64,000 nt of DNA from Neofusicoccum parvum (lineage: Eukaryota; Ascomycota; Dothideomycetes; Botryosphaeriales; Botryosphaeriaceae): assembly GCA_020912385.1 (NCBI GenBank), contig CP087210.1, positions 1,922,001 through 1,986,000 of the forward strand, in the 5' to 3' direction. The notes under the pieces are model-generated. The model did no database searches. It was not told the DNA's origin and saw only the letters and a program-made list of their open reading frames with translations. Every line of letters starts with the position of its first letter. Position 1 is the first letter of the stretch. Shown here piece by piece: positions 11,915 through 23,680 of this stretch. Both the position numbers and the translations under genes were made by a program.

Positions 11915-13041
11915 GGCGAAAGTCAATATGTTCAGCCATCGCGGTCTTTTCCTACTGCTGTGAGGTGCTGGGCACATCAGGCAACCGTGACCTGTCTTTT
12001 CCTCTCGTTCGTGTGCTTTTTTTTTTTTTGCGGGAAGCGTTCCAAATCATGTAATGTTTTACTACTCATTATAACGAAGATCGGCGGGCGATGATACATA
12101 GACTGATGAGACCAGTTGTTTCTAGTACAAGTACGCAGTCTCGGCAGCCTGAAAGGCTTCGGGCCCTTGCAGGTGGCACGGAGCAGATATACCCAATTGA
12201 GCAGAAATTTTGCCTTGTGCACGGTCCCTATTGAATTTCGACAGAGCAGTCCCCTCGCTTGGAAAAGAGGAGTCATCCGCCCGCGTGGATACGATGAAGT
12301 GAGGTCTCGGCGCCGATGTTCGGCGTGGGTTGCTTCTGGTCCATATAGACCCATCAGGACTCCTTTATGTTGGACGTTGAAATGTCCACCCGCTCGCAAG
12401 CAAGATGTTGGGCTTGGAGAGCTTGCACACCTCGATGGATGCTCCGACTCCAATGTACTATCTCGCGCCGCCGTCGGCAGCGAGACGGCGAGTCAACAAA
12501 GACACGTGAGACAGTTGGTGCCCGTAGCGAAGTCACAGGGCTGGGGCGGAGTGGCCGCATGCTTGGCCAGCCTCGGCCTCGTTCCAGGCATGCCGTTCTT
12601 CCGGGCGCGGTTGTGCCTACGAGGCTGGCAGCAATGCGGGCATTGGGGACGGCTGGTCGAGGTTCGCAAATGTTTGCAACCTGACGCTGGGTGACGCGGC
12701 GCGGGCGCAGAGCTACGAAGCCCTTGCATTTGACGTTTCCAGTGCCAAGCTTACGCCCGATTCCCGCGAGTGCGACTGCGGCACTGCGGCACTGCGGCCC
12801 TTGGACCTTGGACCCCAGGTTCCCGCGCCACTGCGTGCTCCCTGCAGAACTTCCCGACCCGCGCTGACGCCTCCGCTTCTCTGCCTGCGCCCATCGTGCG
12901 TTCAGCTGCATGTCCCACACGCTCGTTTCTCCCGGCTGAGACAGCGCCCGTCTCCGACCAGCGCGCTTTGTGTCTTTCTCGCGCCTCGCCTTCCATTAAT
13001 GCTGCTCTCCGATCCTCCGCATTGCAGCAGCAGTAGCGACC
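11915..13041. other. Intergenic region, no gene seen
   Basis: This holds the 3' flank of the preceding gene, with a T-run near 12018-12029, and the promoter of the carboxypeptidase gene. Long overlapping frames on both strands near 12116-12920 arise from GC-rich composition and have no recognisable features. There are small tandem duplications near 12778-12815. Confidence 0.55.
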
Positions 13042-15331
13042 ATGGTGCGCTCTCCCGCCTCCACGCGCGTCGCAAGGCCGAAGCTCACTCTAACCCGCCG
13101 CCAGTTCTCTCCGCTGCTGCTGGCCACCGCCGTGGCCTTCCACTCTCTCGTCGCTGCACAGTCCCCGCCGGACATCCGATTCTCGAACGTCACCCGCTCC
13201 CCGACAAATGAGAATATCACCATCTCGTTCAAATCGCCCGATGCGGGCACATGCACAACCGTCTTCGAGTCGCAGAAGCAGTATTCCGGCTACATCAGCC
13301 TTCCGCCCTACACTCTCGCGCCAATTCAGCAAAACTACTCTATCAACACCTTCTTCTGGTTCATTGAGGCCCGGGAGCAGCCGGAATCGGCGCCTCTTAC
13401 CGTTTGGTGCGTCCACATTCGCATTGGCGCGGAGCTGGCCGGTTAATTCGTGTACAGGTTGAACGGCGGCCCGGGCAGCAGCAGCATGATTGGATTGTTC
13501 GAGGAGTCCGGTCCGTGTGAGATTGTCCAGATGTCAGACGGTTCCTACGGCACACAGGCGAGGGTTTGGGGTTGGGACAGAAGCTCCAACATGCTTTATG
13601 TTGATCAACCAAACCTCGTCGGCCTTTCCTTCGACGATGTCACTCCGGCCTCACACAATCTAATCAGCGATTCATTTGACTATCCGCCCAAAAGCGTCCC
13701 GAACGGTCAGCCGTCGTGGTCATACCTCAATGGATCCTTTGGTACTGGTGAGGACTACGCAACCGCGAACACCACCGATATTGCAGCGCATGCTGTTTGG
13801 CATTTTCTCCAAGCATTTCTGGGCACCTTCCCTCAGTACAACCCTGGCACAAGGCCTAATAGCACCTCCGTTGATGCTACGGGTATCAACCTGTTTGCTG
13901 AAAGCTATGGCGGCAAGTATGGACCGACTTTCGCACGACTTTTCGAAGAACAGAATGCTAAGAGGGAAAACGGGACCCTTCCAAAAACTGGGACTGTTGA
14001 GGTATGTCAAAATGCCTTCACTCTTACCTTTAGCATGGGTCCGCAACTAACGATTGTGTATCATGCAGATCAAGCTTACATCTCTCGGAATCATTAATGG
14101 AATAATCGATGAACTTATCCAAGCTCCTTATTACGCACATTTCGGCAACAACAATACATACGGTATCGAAGCATTCGACACCACCAATAAGCTTAACCTA
14201 TTGTATGCTTTCAGCAAGCCAGACGGATGCTCGGACCAGATCAAGGCGTGCCGCAACATTTCCAGTGTCTACGATCCGGAAGGTGAAGGTGATGTTGGGA
14301 GAGTGAACGAGGTCTGCAATGCCGCGCAAACAACATGCAATGCGCTTCAGAATCCGTACGTGAAGTCTCAGCGCAGCGTATACGACATTCGGCAAGAGCT
14401 TCCCGATGTCATACCTTCAGGAGACTACATGGAATATCTAAATTATGCCAGCGTGCAGCAGAGTATTGGCGCGCGCATCAACTTCACCGAGAGCAATCGG
14501 AACGTTCAAGCTGAATTCATTTCAACTGGAGACAGCATTCGCGGCACGCAGCTCGAGGACCTGGCCTACCTCCTCTCCCTTGGTGTCCGTGTGGCCATTA
14601 TCAATGGTGATGCGGATTACATTTGCAACTGGCTCGGCGGTGAGGCTGTCTCTTTACAACTCGCATCTTCCGTTCCTGCCTACGCCAGTACTTTTACAGC
14701 GGCCGGCTACGCGGATATCATCGTAAATAGTAGCTACGTTGGTGGTGCAGTTCGACAGTTCAGCAACCTTTCTTTCTCGCGAATTTACGATGCCGGGCAC
14801 ATGGTACCAGCCTACCAACCTGAGACCGCCTTTACGCTCTTTACTCGTATTATTGAAGGTACGGATCTGGGGACTGGAGAGCCACTCGAGGACATAAACA
14901 CTTTCTACACGAATGGCGAGCAGAACGCTACCCACACCAATGACGGGTCTTCCAGCAGCGCTTCCCCGACGTGCTGGGTACGCAAAATTGCCGATAGTTG
15001 CACAAGCGACCAACAGGAGGGAATCAAGGCAGGCAAAGGCGTGGTGCTGGGCGGTGTCTGGTACGAGGACGACGACGACTACGATCCGCCAGCATCAAGC
15101 GTCATAGCAGGCAGACCAGGCACACCACTGCCCAGTGCAAGCGTCACTGCCAGCATTGTGACAAGCAAGGGGAGCACGGGTGGAGTGGAAAGCAGCACTG
15201 TCGCCCCAACAGGCGTCTACGTAGCCACAGCTACGCCGACCAGCACCGGCGCTGCGAAGCCTCAGGTGACGCGATTTGCAGGTGCTGGCGTAGCCGCTGT
15301 CGTGGCAGTCGCTGCTGGTCTGGTCCTCTGA
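13042..15331 (+). CDS. Secreted serine carboxypeptidase (S10 family), probably GPI-anchored
   Basis: Exopeptidase that removes C-terminal residues, likely outside the plasma membrane or in the wall. Exons 13042-13406, 13458-14001 and 14069-15331 join in phase to 723 aa. An N-terminal hydrophobic stretch (FSPLLLATAVAFHSLVAA) fits a signal peptide. S10 marks are LNGGPGSSS, the nucleophile Ser near residue 271 in AESYGGKYGP, the Asp motif GDADYICNW near 484-486, and His near 547 in AGHMVPAYQP. There are many N-glycosylation sequons. The last ~120 residues are Ser/Thr-rich and end in a small hydrophobic tail (GAGVAAVVAVAAGLVL), the usual look of a fungal GPI-anchor signal. Length exceeds vacuolar carboxypeptidase Y because of this stalk. 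It is convergent with the siderophore acyltransferase. Confidence 0.92.
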
Positions 15332-16051
15332 TGGGACGTTTCGATGACGAATCAGGGGAAAGGAGAAAAAGAGAAATGAGAAAGGGAACCCAAAAAAAGC
15401 AAAAAGTTCGGCTCCAGCATAGCGAGGGTCACAACATGGCGTTTTCTGAAAATGCATATGGGTCTTTTCCGGAGTTGCTTTATTGAGAATAAGCCAAAAT
15501 GGGGGATCGCCTGTGGCGGGTTGGAGATACGGCGCGTGAAGGATCATCTGGTGGGCTTGCTTTCTTTTCCTTTCTCTTTTGCTTCTGCGGAAATGGTCGC
15601 TGGTGCAAAAACACATTTTCTCGGCATGCGGTCGGTCAGATACCCTGTATGGACGCTTTTTAATGGGCAGTATTATAGCATAAGCATATATCAAGGACAA
15701 TGCATAATGGGCAGGCGATCTTTGGTTTGAAGCACTCGCTGAAAATGATGGTTGGACAGGCGTGCCTCTGATTTTTGGTGTTCAGGCGTACTTGATGAGC
15801 AAACCGTCTTTTCGATCTCAAGTGGAAATGGGAAATTGAGGTCCTGACCTCTATAAGTGGAGAAAAAGAATATGTGAAGATCCGTTTTGTTTCGCAGGCA
15901 GAACGCCAGGCTCATGAGTGACACGAAGGAGTGAAACATGAAAACTTCTTCAAAGCTCGGCTGTGCTCCGCTTGTATCAATGCTGTACAGCTATGTTGGG
16001 GTATGAAGCTAAGAAAATGACGTGGGGAAAAACATCAAGTAGAAACTCATT
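15332..16051. other. Convergent 3' intergenic region
   Basis: The ends of two convergent genes meet in this 720 bp stretch. It is less GC-rich than the coding DNA and holds no convincing open frame. It probably contains both 3' UTRs. Confidence 0.55.
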
Positions 16052-17694
16052 CTACAACGCCGGCCCATCCCATGCTTCGCGCTTAATCTTCATGAGGTTA
16101 GACTGCTTGTGCGGGAAGCTGACCTCTCTTTCTTTGTAGAAGCCGACCTCCTCAAGGTACTTGCGGAGCCTGTGATAGTAACATCAGCATTTCCATAATT
16201 CTAACCAAAATGGGTGGCAGAGGAGGCGAGAACTCACTTCTCGTTATCGACGCGCGGCTCCAGCATCACGGTCTCGGTGCGCATGTCGGCCAGGAAGCAG
16301 TAGTGCACGAGCGCCGACAGCCAGATCTTGACGCGGTGGGCGCCGCGGAACTCCTGCTCGCCGACCAGACAGTGGATGCCGCGGTCGTAGTTGCCGCACT
16401 CGCCGCCCAGGTGCTTGCCGAGCCCGTCCTCCTTAACCCAGTAGATCTCAAAGTAGCCGAACGGCTTGCCGTCCCAGCACCCGATGACCGGGAAGCCGTG
16501 GCGCGAGCTGAGGCCGGCCTTGAGGAAGGCTTCCTGGTGGCTGCGCGCGCCCTGCTCGCCCCAGAAGTACGAGACGCGCGGGTCGTTCATCCAGCGGTGC
16601 AGCAGGTCCGTGTCGGAGTCGCCGAGGGAGAGGGTCTCGATGGTGGGTTGGGTGTCCTCGGAGACGCTGTTGCGGTGCGAGAGGGGGCCGCTGTAGTGCT
16701 GGGGCTTGGGAGAAGCGGAGGCCACGCGGAATGAGAGGTACTGGCTCACGCTGGGGATGTAGCGTGTGTAGAATGTCTCGCCCTGGCGCGGAGGCTTGGG
16801 GCGGAGCGGGTGGCGGATGTTGTTGGAGAACACGAATTGCGGTGGTCCAGGAGGATAATAGGTGGGAAGATGGCTGCTCGAATGGAAAGGACCAGGCGCG
16901 GTGGGCGACCAAAGGCCCTGCGGGAGCCCGTCCACGTTTGCGGATTCCCGCCAAGATTCCCGCTTCTTGGGCTCCGGGGTTGGAGAATTGGGCCTTGAAT
17001 TGAACGGAGAGTCGGATGGGTAGGGCGACTTTTCGAGTGGGGAAAGCGTGAAAAGATAAAGGCGGGGATCCAGCTGCCAGAAGACCTTGCGGCTGACGAA
17101 CATGGACAGCCAGCCCTCGCCCGACTTCTCATCCTGGACGATGCCCACGCTCGATTCCTCGCTGGAGACCAAGCCCATGCGCTCGAGCTTAGGCAACACC
17201 ACACGGCCCTTGAAGATGCCTTCACGGTTGATGTTGATTCTCCAGTCGCCTCGGGGCTTGCCCAGCTGGGCCGTGTTCTTGGACGTGGCAGTCGTCATCT
17301 GCGGCTCGGGCTCGGGCTGATGGAAGTACCAATACAGCGTCGCCCACAACATCATGGCAATCTGACGTGTGGGCGACGAGGCCGGCTTGAAGTCATTGCT
17401 GCTCGGGTTCGAAATGGAAGAGATGTACAGATGGTCGTTCCGCAGCGTCGGGCGCGTGTAGCGGCGCACCCGCTTCTGCGGCTCCTCGCCCTCCTCCTCT
17501 TTCTCGGGGCCGTCGGCGGTGCTTGCGGCATCCAATTCGTCGACCTGCGAGTTGAGAACGACGGTCCACCCGGGCGGCAGCGGAGAGTGGCTGTGGCTGC
17601 TCAGGTCGTTGACCTTGAACTGCAGGCCGCCGAACACCGGAGTGGCCGTCAGGTTCTGGCCGTTGGGCAGGTGCAGAAGGCCCTGGGTGGTCAT
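16052..17694 (-). CDS. Siderophore N5-hydroxyornithine acyltransferase (SidF/SidL family, GNAT)
   Basis: Acyl-CoA-dependent enzyme that acylates N5-hydroxyornithine in hydroxamate siderophore synthesis. Exons 17694-16238 and 16169-16052 give 524 aa. The N-terminal half is a divergent region with an acidic Glu-rich loop. The C-terminal half holds the IucB/AlcB-like GNAT core: [31 protein letters not shown], then [20 protein letters not shown] and [20 protein letters not shown], shared with bacterial aerobactin-type acetylases. The protein ends ...REAWDGPAL, with no peroxisomal PTS1 tripeptide. In Aspergillus SidF is peroxisomal and makes extracellular siderophores, while SidL is cytosolic and makes ferricrocin. 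The missing PTS1 therefore leans towards SidL, but paralogy needs a tree. No peptide synthetase or other siderophore gene lies nearby. The gene is divergent from MnSOD. Confidence 0.88.
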
Positions 17695-17801
17695 GGTTCT
17701 GCTCGGCGCGGGGTTGGTGGAAGAGCGAAGAGCTGCGTCGAAGCGAGCGGCGAGACGGGGGTGCGGTGGGCTGTGTGAGACGGCGCTGAGGCGTGCATGC
17801 T

Positions 17802-17809
17802 CTTATAAG
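17802..17809 (-). promoter_or_regulatory. TATA-like box
   Basis: CTTATAAG lies about 110 bp upstream of the start codon at 17694 on the minus strand. The motif is palindromic, so its orientation rests on position. Confidence 0.4.
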
Positions 17810-18045
17810 AGAGGTCTGCTATGTCTACCTATTTCTCCCGTGCTCCCTAAAATTTGTCGCCTGGGGCCGCTAGCGCATCAGCGTAGATGGCGTGAGGCGC
17901 CAGGCTCTTGGACGCTGCGGTGCTGGGCGCGTGGCAGCGTAGATATTTTGTCCAGTTCGAGATGACACATGATTTATCCGCGGTGGGGTTGGCTGGCGCT
18001 GTGGCCGATGACGTTGGGCGAGGCAGAGGCCCCCAGCGCAGGCCC

Positions 18046-18050
18046 ATTGG
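18046..18050 (-). promoter_or_regulatory. CCAAT box
   Basis: ATTGG on the plus strand, CCAAT on the minus, sits 166-170 bp before the MnSOD start codon and in the promoter shared with the siderophore gene. The CCAAT-binding complex acts with HapX on iron genes in filamentous fungi. No adjacent HapX half-site is obvious here. Confidence 0.3.
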
Positions 18051-18215
18051 CCCCCGCCGTATCGCCGCATTTCGGCCGTCGCGCGCTGAAGTCATCATAG
18101 CTTCACAGCTCCGTCCGAGCGGCCGCCGCGAACTTCTTGAGCTCCTCCGCCTCCGACGCCTCCAACCCCATCCATTGCGACCGCCCACGCCGTGCACGCT
18201 CTCCCACACGCCATC

Positions 18216-19100
18216 ATGTCTGCTACTCTGCTGCGCAGCCCTGCCGCCCGCTCCGCCCTGCGCGCTGCCGGCCCGGCCTCCTCCCGTCGCGCTGCGCTCG
18301 CCGGCACCAGCTTCGTGCGCACGAAGGCAACTCTGCCCGACCTGGCTTGTACGCCCGTCTTCATCTCAATTGACCCCCGCGGACAGCCAGCTAACGCTCC
18401 TTGAAACGCAGATGACTACGGTGCGCTGGAGCCGGCCGTGTCCGGCAAGATCATGGAGCTCCACCACAAGAACCACCACAACACCTACGTGACCTCGTAC
18501 AACAATTTCTCCGAGCAGCTGGCTGAGGCCAAGGCCAAGGACGACATTGCTGCCCAGATTGCTCTGCAGCCGCTCATCAACTTCCACGGAGGTGAGTAAT
18601 ACACAAAGGAAGTGGGGGAATTGCGCACAGATGTGCAGAGCTCCAATCACGTCTTCGCCAATTGGATGACCGAAGGCCGAAGACCGAGGACCGAATGCTG
18701 ATGAATCCCTTCGCTAGGTGGCCACATCAACCACACCCTCTTCTGGGAGAACCTGGCACCCAAGTCCCAGGGCGGCGGTGAGCCTCCGTCGGGCGCCCTC
18801 TCCAAGGCCATCAACGACAGCTACGGCAGCTTCGACGCCTTCAAGGAGAAGTTCAACACTGCCCTCGCCGGCATCCAGGGCAGCGGCTGGGCATGGCTCG
18901 TCCAGGACGTCCAGACCGGCAACGTCGGCATCAAGACCTACCAGAACCAGGACCCCGTCGTCGGCCAGTTCCGCCCGATCCTCGGGGTCGACGCGTGGGA
19001 GCACGCCTACTACCTTCAGTACCAGAACCGCAAGGCCGAGTACTTCAAGGCCATCTGGGAGGTCATCAACTGGAAGGCGGCTGAGAAGCGCCTCAAGTAA
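18216..19100 (+). CDS. sod2: Manganese superoxide dismutase, mitochondrial
   Basis: Converts superoxide to hydrogen peroxide in the mitochondrial matrix. Exons 18216-18348, 18412-18591 and 18718-19100 join in phase to 231 aa, the normal length with presequence. The first ~38 residues are Arg/Ala/Ser-rich without acidic residues (MSATLLRSPAARSALRAAG), a clear matrix-targeting peptide. Metal ligands are visible in LHHKNHHNTYV, GGHINHTLFW and the DxWEH motif GVDAWEHAYY. The Gln in GIQGSGWAWL is the residue that marks Mn- rather than Fe-type enzymes. Upstream in-frame Met codons exist only 24 nt earlier and would weaken the presequence, so 18216 is preferred. It is divergent from the siderophore acyltransferase. 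Confidence 0.96.
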
Positions 19101-19945
19101 GCTGTGTGTTGGAGCGAGGAACCGGGTGTGCGAATGATGGGACGAAGGCCGTGCGGCCGCCGACGGTCGCATCGAGTGTATAGCGTAGCGTTGAATTCGA
19201 TGTCGTTGCGCAGGCCATGAAAGAAGGCATGTTCCAGTGACGCCGGAGGCGGATGGTTCTCCACTGCCCCAGCGATCTTCCCATGTAGCGCACGCGTCGC
19301 TAGCGTGCGGGCTGGGCACTGCAAGTCAGTTCGAACGCGTGGGGAACCAGCCGGGCGGGCGAGATCAGAGCGCGGGCAGCATGCATGGAAACTCACCAGG
19401 AGCATCGGCCGAATCGTCACGCCAGGGGCTCGCACGCCCGCGGGGATGCCGATGCTTTGTTGCCACGAGGCGAAGCACGCGGCGGCGGATGCGGTCCAGA
19501 TAAGCTCGCAGTCAGTCCACTCCGCGTGCTTAAGATAAAGTTCCGGGGCGCGTTGGCTCGGGATCATACGATTTAAAGCCTCACCAGTGGGCGCGGGACG
19601 AATGAAATCAGCAGGCGGAGAATTCTCGTAGGGCTCCTCCACGCCGGAGTTCTGGGCGCGGGCCCGCGCGCATTGACATCACGCCTTCCCCGCGTCCGGC
19701 GCGCAGGGCCAGTCTCCGGTCTTTCCCAGCAACCCTTCCCTAGCCCTGTTTTTGGCCCACCTCCCATGCACCCTCGCGCCCGCAGAAAAGTCCCCAACGC
19801 CTCCACCTAACACCACCCGCCCGAGCCCGTGCCAGACGCCGATAGCGCCGCCGCCAGTGCGAAGCCTGCGCCGACTCCTGTCAAGCCCGCGAGCCGCCCC
19901 GTCATCATCCCACCTCCGGAGTCCCCCAGCGCCGCGACCGCTGAC
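19101..19945. other. Intergenic region, no gene seen
   Basis: GC-rich 845 bp between two rightward genes. The frame that later encodes the next protein stays open back to 19811 but has no ATG before 19946. Nothing else is recognised. Confidence 0.5.
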
Positions 19946-20919
19946 ATGGCCGACACCACAGCTGCAGAGCTTGTGCGCGATGCCCGGACGGAACGGCGCC
20001 ACCAGAAGGACTACTTTCCTTTCATGGAGCTGCCCTCAGGTGAGCGGCGCTGCAAACATTCCTCGCCGCTAGCGGCCCGCCTGCTAACGCGCTGTCAGAA
20101 CTGCGCCTCGAGATCTACCGCATGGCCCTCTCTCGCCCGAAGCCCATCCTCCTCCACATGCCGCGCCCGTCGGAGAAGGAGCCGCAGCAGAAGCAGGGCG
20201 AATTCCTGTGGGAGACTGACTCCGAGGAGTCCGATGCGTCTGACGCCCGCCCGCCCGAGAACCTAGCAGAGGCCGACGCCCTCCAGCAGGCGCGCCGTGG
20301 CGTCTCCACGCGGCGCGCCGAGTCTAAGAAGCAGCTTCCAACCGGCGACCACGGCATCAACACTGATCCGCTCGTGCCAGCCCTCCTGCGTGTCTCACAG
20401 CTCATCTACCGCGAATCGCGCCCAGTCCTCTACTCGGATAACGAACTCGTCCTACACCTGCCAAGCGCTCTGTGCACTCTCTCGCAGCTCCACCAGCGAA
20501 GCCGTAGCCTGATAAAACACGTGAGGCTTGCTATACCCACACATCATGATATTCTAGAGGGATTTGCGGACTTGGTACGCTTAGGGCTGCGGTACTGCTG
20601 GGGCCTGAAGACCTTCACAATAAGCCTGCCTGACATGTTTCCCGAGGAGCGCCATGTGCCCTCAAGTACGACAAACGTCTATGCCAATGCGTTCCACATC
20701 CTGCGCTGGTTACCAAAGAACACGGTCGTGCGCTTAGAAGGTAATGTCCATGAGGAGATTCGCAAAGTAGTCGAGGAGAACGGGCGACTGTCAGGCCTGC
20801 TGAGCGAGGTGAGTACCTGAGTCGAGTGGATTATCACAACAACGGAGTCATTCTAACAAGATTCGTCATCGTAGAAGGAGTACCTGCGTCGGCAACATCA
20901 GATGCCAGATCGCCGTTAA
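19946..20919 (+). CDS. Fungal 2EXR/F-box-like protein of unknown function
   Basis: Three exons, 19946-20039, 20099-20808 and 20875-20919, join in phase to 282 aa. The layout is that of a widespread fungal family: an F-box-like opening (FPFMELPSELRLEIYRMAL), a charged linker, then PALLRVSQLIYRESRPVLYS with the DNEL continuation, and a C-terminal helical part including LVRLGLRYCWGLKTFTISLP. Such proteins are usually annotated 2EXR or F-box-like with unproven function; an adaptor or interaction role is plausible. The short last exon supplies KEYLRRQHQMPDRR before the stop. Without the second intron the protein would stop three residues after GLLSE. The start at 19946 is the first ATG in an upstream-open frame. 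Confidence 0.8.
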
Positions 20920-21945
20920 AGGCCCGAAACCCCCTTTCTCCGGGGTCTGGACCACGATATCATGACACAGTAAGCGGATGCGAACGATTTGATGAGCGTT
21001 GGTCAAGGTTTGGGGCGTTGGTTGTGGAATGATATTCCTTCGTTACGACGGGCTAAAAGCATAACTCTAACATTTTGGCGGGCCGGCTGGGCACCCAGGA
21101 GTCGAGGTTTGGATGAGGTTTAGCTCTGTTGGATGATGGACTCTTCCCGATTCTTGCACATATTGTTCCTTGGAAAAGGCTGGTGCGATTGCCAAGAATT
21201 CATAGCAGCAAAGGACAGCAAGATACTGGCCTTTGAGACGAAAACACTCGTGGCTTAGACGAATTGCGTCGGTCAACCGGACACCGTCATGCAGCCTAGC
21301 ATAGAGCTGAGGACTACCCGGACAGTGACTGAGAAATTATGGGTTCAAGAGCTCGACGACACATCCACATTGAGTAGTCATGGTTGGACGATATGGATAG
21401 TGAAGCGGCTCCGTGGCCAAGGCTGGGTGGTTGCGCAACGATGTTCGACAGCCATACTCTGTGTGCGCTGGCCCGCTGGAGCAGGACGTGTTAGATTGTG
21501 TGGATTGTATGTGACGAACAGCTCCCGCGCACTGTGAGGGCGTTTGTGGTCTTCAGGCTGGGGCACTGCGAGCTTGCCCGACGACATCGGACGGTCGGGG
21601 AGTCGGAGGGTCCGGAGAATACGTAGTCAGCATTGCGATGACGATGTCGATCCGCAAGCAGACGTCTCGATCCCAGCACAAAGTCATCCCCCAAGCACAC
21701 ATGTGAAGGATTGCGGCCTCCCTGGCCCAGAAGGCGCTACACGCGCCCCGGAACCGAGCCATTGAATCATCACTCTTCAGCGCAGGGCCATTCGGGCTTT
21801 CAAACTGTCCGGCGACTCGAGCGAGGCAGCTATAAGGGCTCGCGTACAGCTGCGCCGCACAGCACACCCACGCGCCTCGAGCTCGACTTCAGCCCTCACC
21901 ACCTCTCTCCGCACCGCGTAACGGCAGCCAGGCAGCCAGGCAACG
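20920..21945. other. Intergenic region, no gene seen
   Basis: 1,026 bp with only short, incoherent frames on both strands. The right end is the promoter of the next gene, with a TATA-like box at 21831-21837. Confidence 0.5.
21831..21837 (+). promoter_or_regulatory. TATA-like box
   Basis: TATAAGG is 109 bp before the start codon at 21946, at a distance like the other boxes in this window. Confidence 0.35.
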
Positions 21946-23058
21946 ATGCCGCTCCTCCCCACCCTCCTCCACGCAACCGCCTTCAAGACGCCGCTGCTGC
22001 GCACCCTCGTCCCGACGCTCGCCCTCGCCTACGGCATCCAGGCCGCCGTCGCCGTGCCCTCCATCGCCGCCCAGAGCGAGCGCTTCTACGATGCCAGCGG
22101 CAGCCTGACCTACCTCGCCTGCACCGGCGCGAGCCTGGTGCTCCCCGTCCTGCGCGCGCGCCACGCCGCCGGCACACTGGGCACGAGCGGGCTGGTCGCC
22201 GACGTGCTGCGGGGCAGGGACTGGCGGCAGCTGGCGCTGAGCGCGGCCGTCGGCGTGTGGGCCATCCGCCGTATGCCCTACCCATGACAACCACCGGTTT
22301 CGAAGGACCACGCGCTGACTTTGTTTTGAAAATGCGTTTGCAGTGGGCTCCTTCCTCCTCTCTCGCATCACGGCCGACAGCGGCCAGGACTCCCGCTTCG
22401 ACAAGATCCGCGTCTCGCCGCCCAAGTTCTTCGGCGCCTTCATGGCGCAGGCCACGTGGGTCTCGCTGTGCGCCCTGCCCGTCGTCCTGCTCAACGCGCT
22501 GCCGGCCGGCAGCTTCGCCGCCCTGGGCCCGCTGGTGCTGACGGACGCCGTCGGCCTCGCGCTGTACGTGTTCGGCATCGCGTTCGAGGCGGGCGCGGAC
22601 AGGCAGAAGAGCAGGTGGATGGAGGAGAAGAAGCAGAAGAAGCACGAGGAGGACTTCATCACGCGCGGCTTGTGGGGCAAGAGCAGGCACCCGAACTACT
22701 TTGGCGAGATCACCCTGTGGAGCGGCATCGCGACCGCGGCCGCCGGCGTGGTGGCGAGCAAGGCCGGCCTGAGCGGTCTGGGGTTGGGCGCTGGGCTGGC
22801 GAGCAAGTTGGGCGCCGCGTCCATGTGTGCGGTCAGCCCGGCGTTTGTGGCTTTCTTGTTGCTGAAGGTACGTGCAGATGGCTCTCATCGCTGGAAGAGC
22901 ACTGGGAAAATATGTGCAATTGTGCTGACTTTGCTCTTGTCCTTCAGGTCTCGGGTATCCCGCTCAGCGAGAACAAGTACGACAAGAGGTACGGTGACCG
23001 CAAGGATTACCAGGAGTGGAAAAAGAACACTCCGATGCTCTTCCCGAAGTTTTGGTAG
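21946..23058 (+). CDS. DUF1295-family membrane protein (steroid 5-alpha-reductase-like fold)
   Basis: Integral membrane protein of the DUF1295 family, related by fold to steroid 5-alpha-reductases and isoprenylcysteine methyltransferases; substrate unknown. Exons 21946-22270, 22344-22867 and 22948-23058 join in phase to 319 aa. Several hydrophobic segments are visible, for example LVPTLALAYGIQAAVAVPSI, TYLACTGASLVLPVL, VSLCALPVVLLNAL and LGPLVLTDAVGLALYVFGIA. The family's conserved C-terminal core is clear: FITRGLWGKSRHPNYFGEI followed by TLWSGIA, which is the cofactor-binding region, then GIPLSENKYDKRYGDRKDYQ and a short basic end. Very GC-rich first two exons (Ala/Leu-rich) suggest strong GC3 bias. 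It is convergent with the large GTPase. Confidence 0.87.
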
Positions 23059-23680
23059 AGGTTTAGAGCATTCGTCGAAGGCAGCATATTTTGTACAACA
23101 GCGACGACATGGAGAAACATTATGAGTAAAAACGGAACACTTGACAACTCCCAAAAGAAAGTGACTTATATTTGCGTGTATAAGAGTGGTCGTGCTATGC
23201 GCGATATCGGCCGCTTAATTACGTCCCACGATTTACTTGTCCATCTACATCCAGACAAATTCTTCAACCTTTGACATGGACAGGCATGAAATTGCAAGTG
23301 CAACAAAAATCTCATTAGAAAATTGGTATTGATGCTCTCATAGATATATCCACTGTGAAGAAAACTTTTAGATCCAATGCCCTTCTCTGCATGGACCGTT
23401 TAAAGAAAAGCAGATAGTGGCGCCCCAGAAGAAATCCAAAAAAGAAAGAAAAGCAAGCAAGCCGCTCGGCCACCGGAGGAATGATGCAATGAAGTTTATC
23501 AGCATCATGTTTTGGTGATGATGAGGATTAGGCCAACCGACAGAGCCTCCACCTGAGACTGCTAGGTTGCGGAGTGGATTTTGTTTCCCCTTCTTCGCTG
23601 TTGGGGGGTACGCAGTCGGTGAGACCCAAAAAAGGCCGAAAACCCAGAAATAGCCGCCGAATATTGTGCTGCCGGTGAAA
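23059..23680. other. Convergent 3' intergenic region
   Basis: 622 bp, less GC-rich than the flanking coding DNA, between two convergent genes. No coding potential is seen; it probably holds both 3' UTRs. Confidence 0.55.

Larger units (their letters stand above)
17695..18215. other. Shared promoter of siderophore acyltransferase and MnSOD
   Basis: This 521 bp lies between two start codons pointing apart. It holds a TATA-like box for the leftward gene and one CCAAT box in reverse orientation at 18046-18050. I looked for HGATAR sites, as expected for the iron repressor SreA, and found only imperfect ones (GGATAA reversed near 17974, AGATAT near 17941). Confidence 0.55.

Noticed and set aside
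12116..12920. Overlapping open frames of ~190 codons on both strands
   Set aside because: Arg/Pro/Ala-rich random composition, no motif and no partner exons; typical of GC-rich non-coding DNA.
17695..18215. SreA-type GATA sites in the siderophore/MnSOD promoter
   Set aside because: Only GGATAA and AGATAT occur; neither fits HGATAR, and no tandem site is present.
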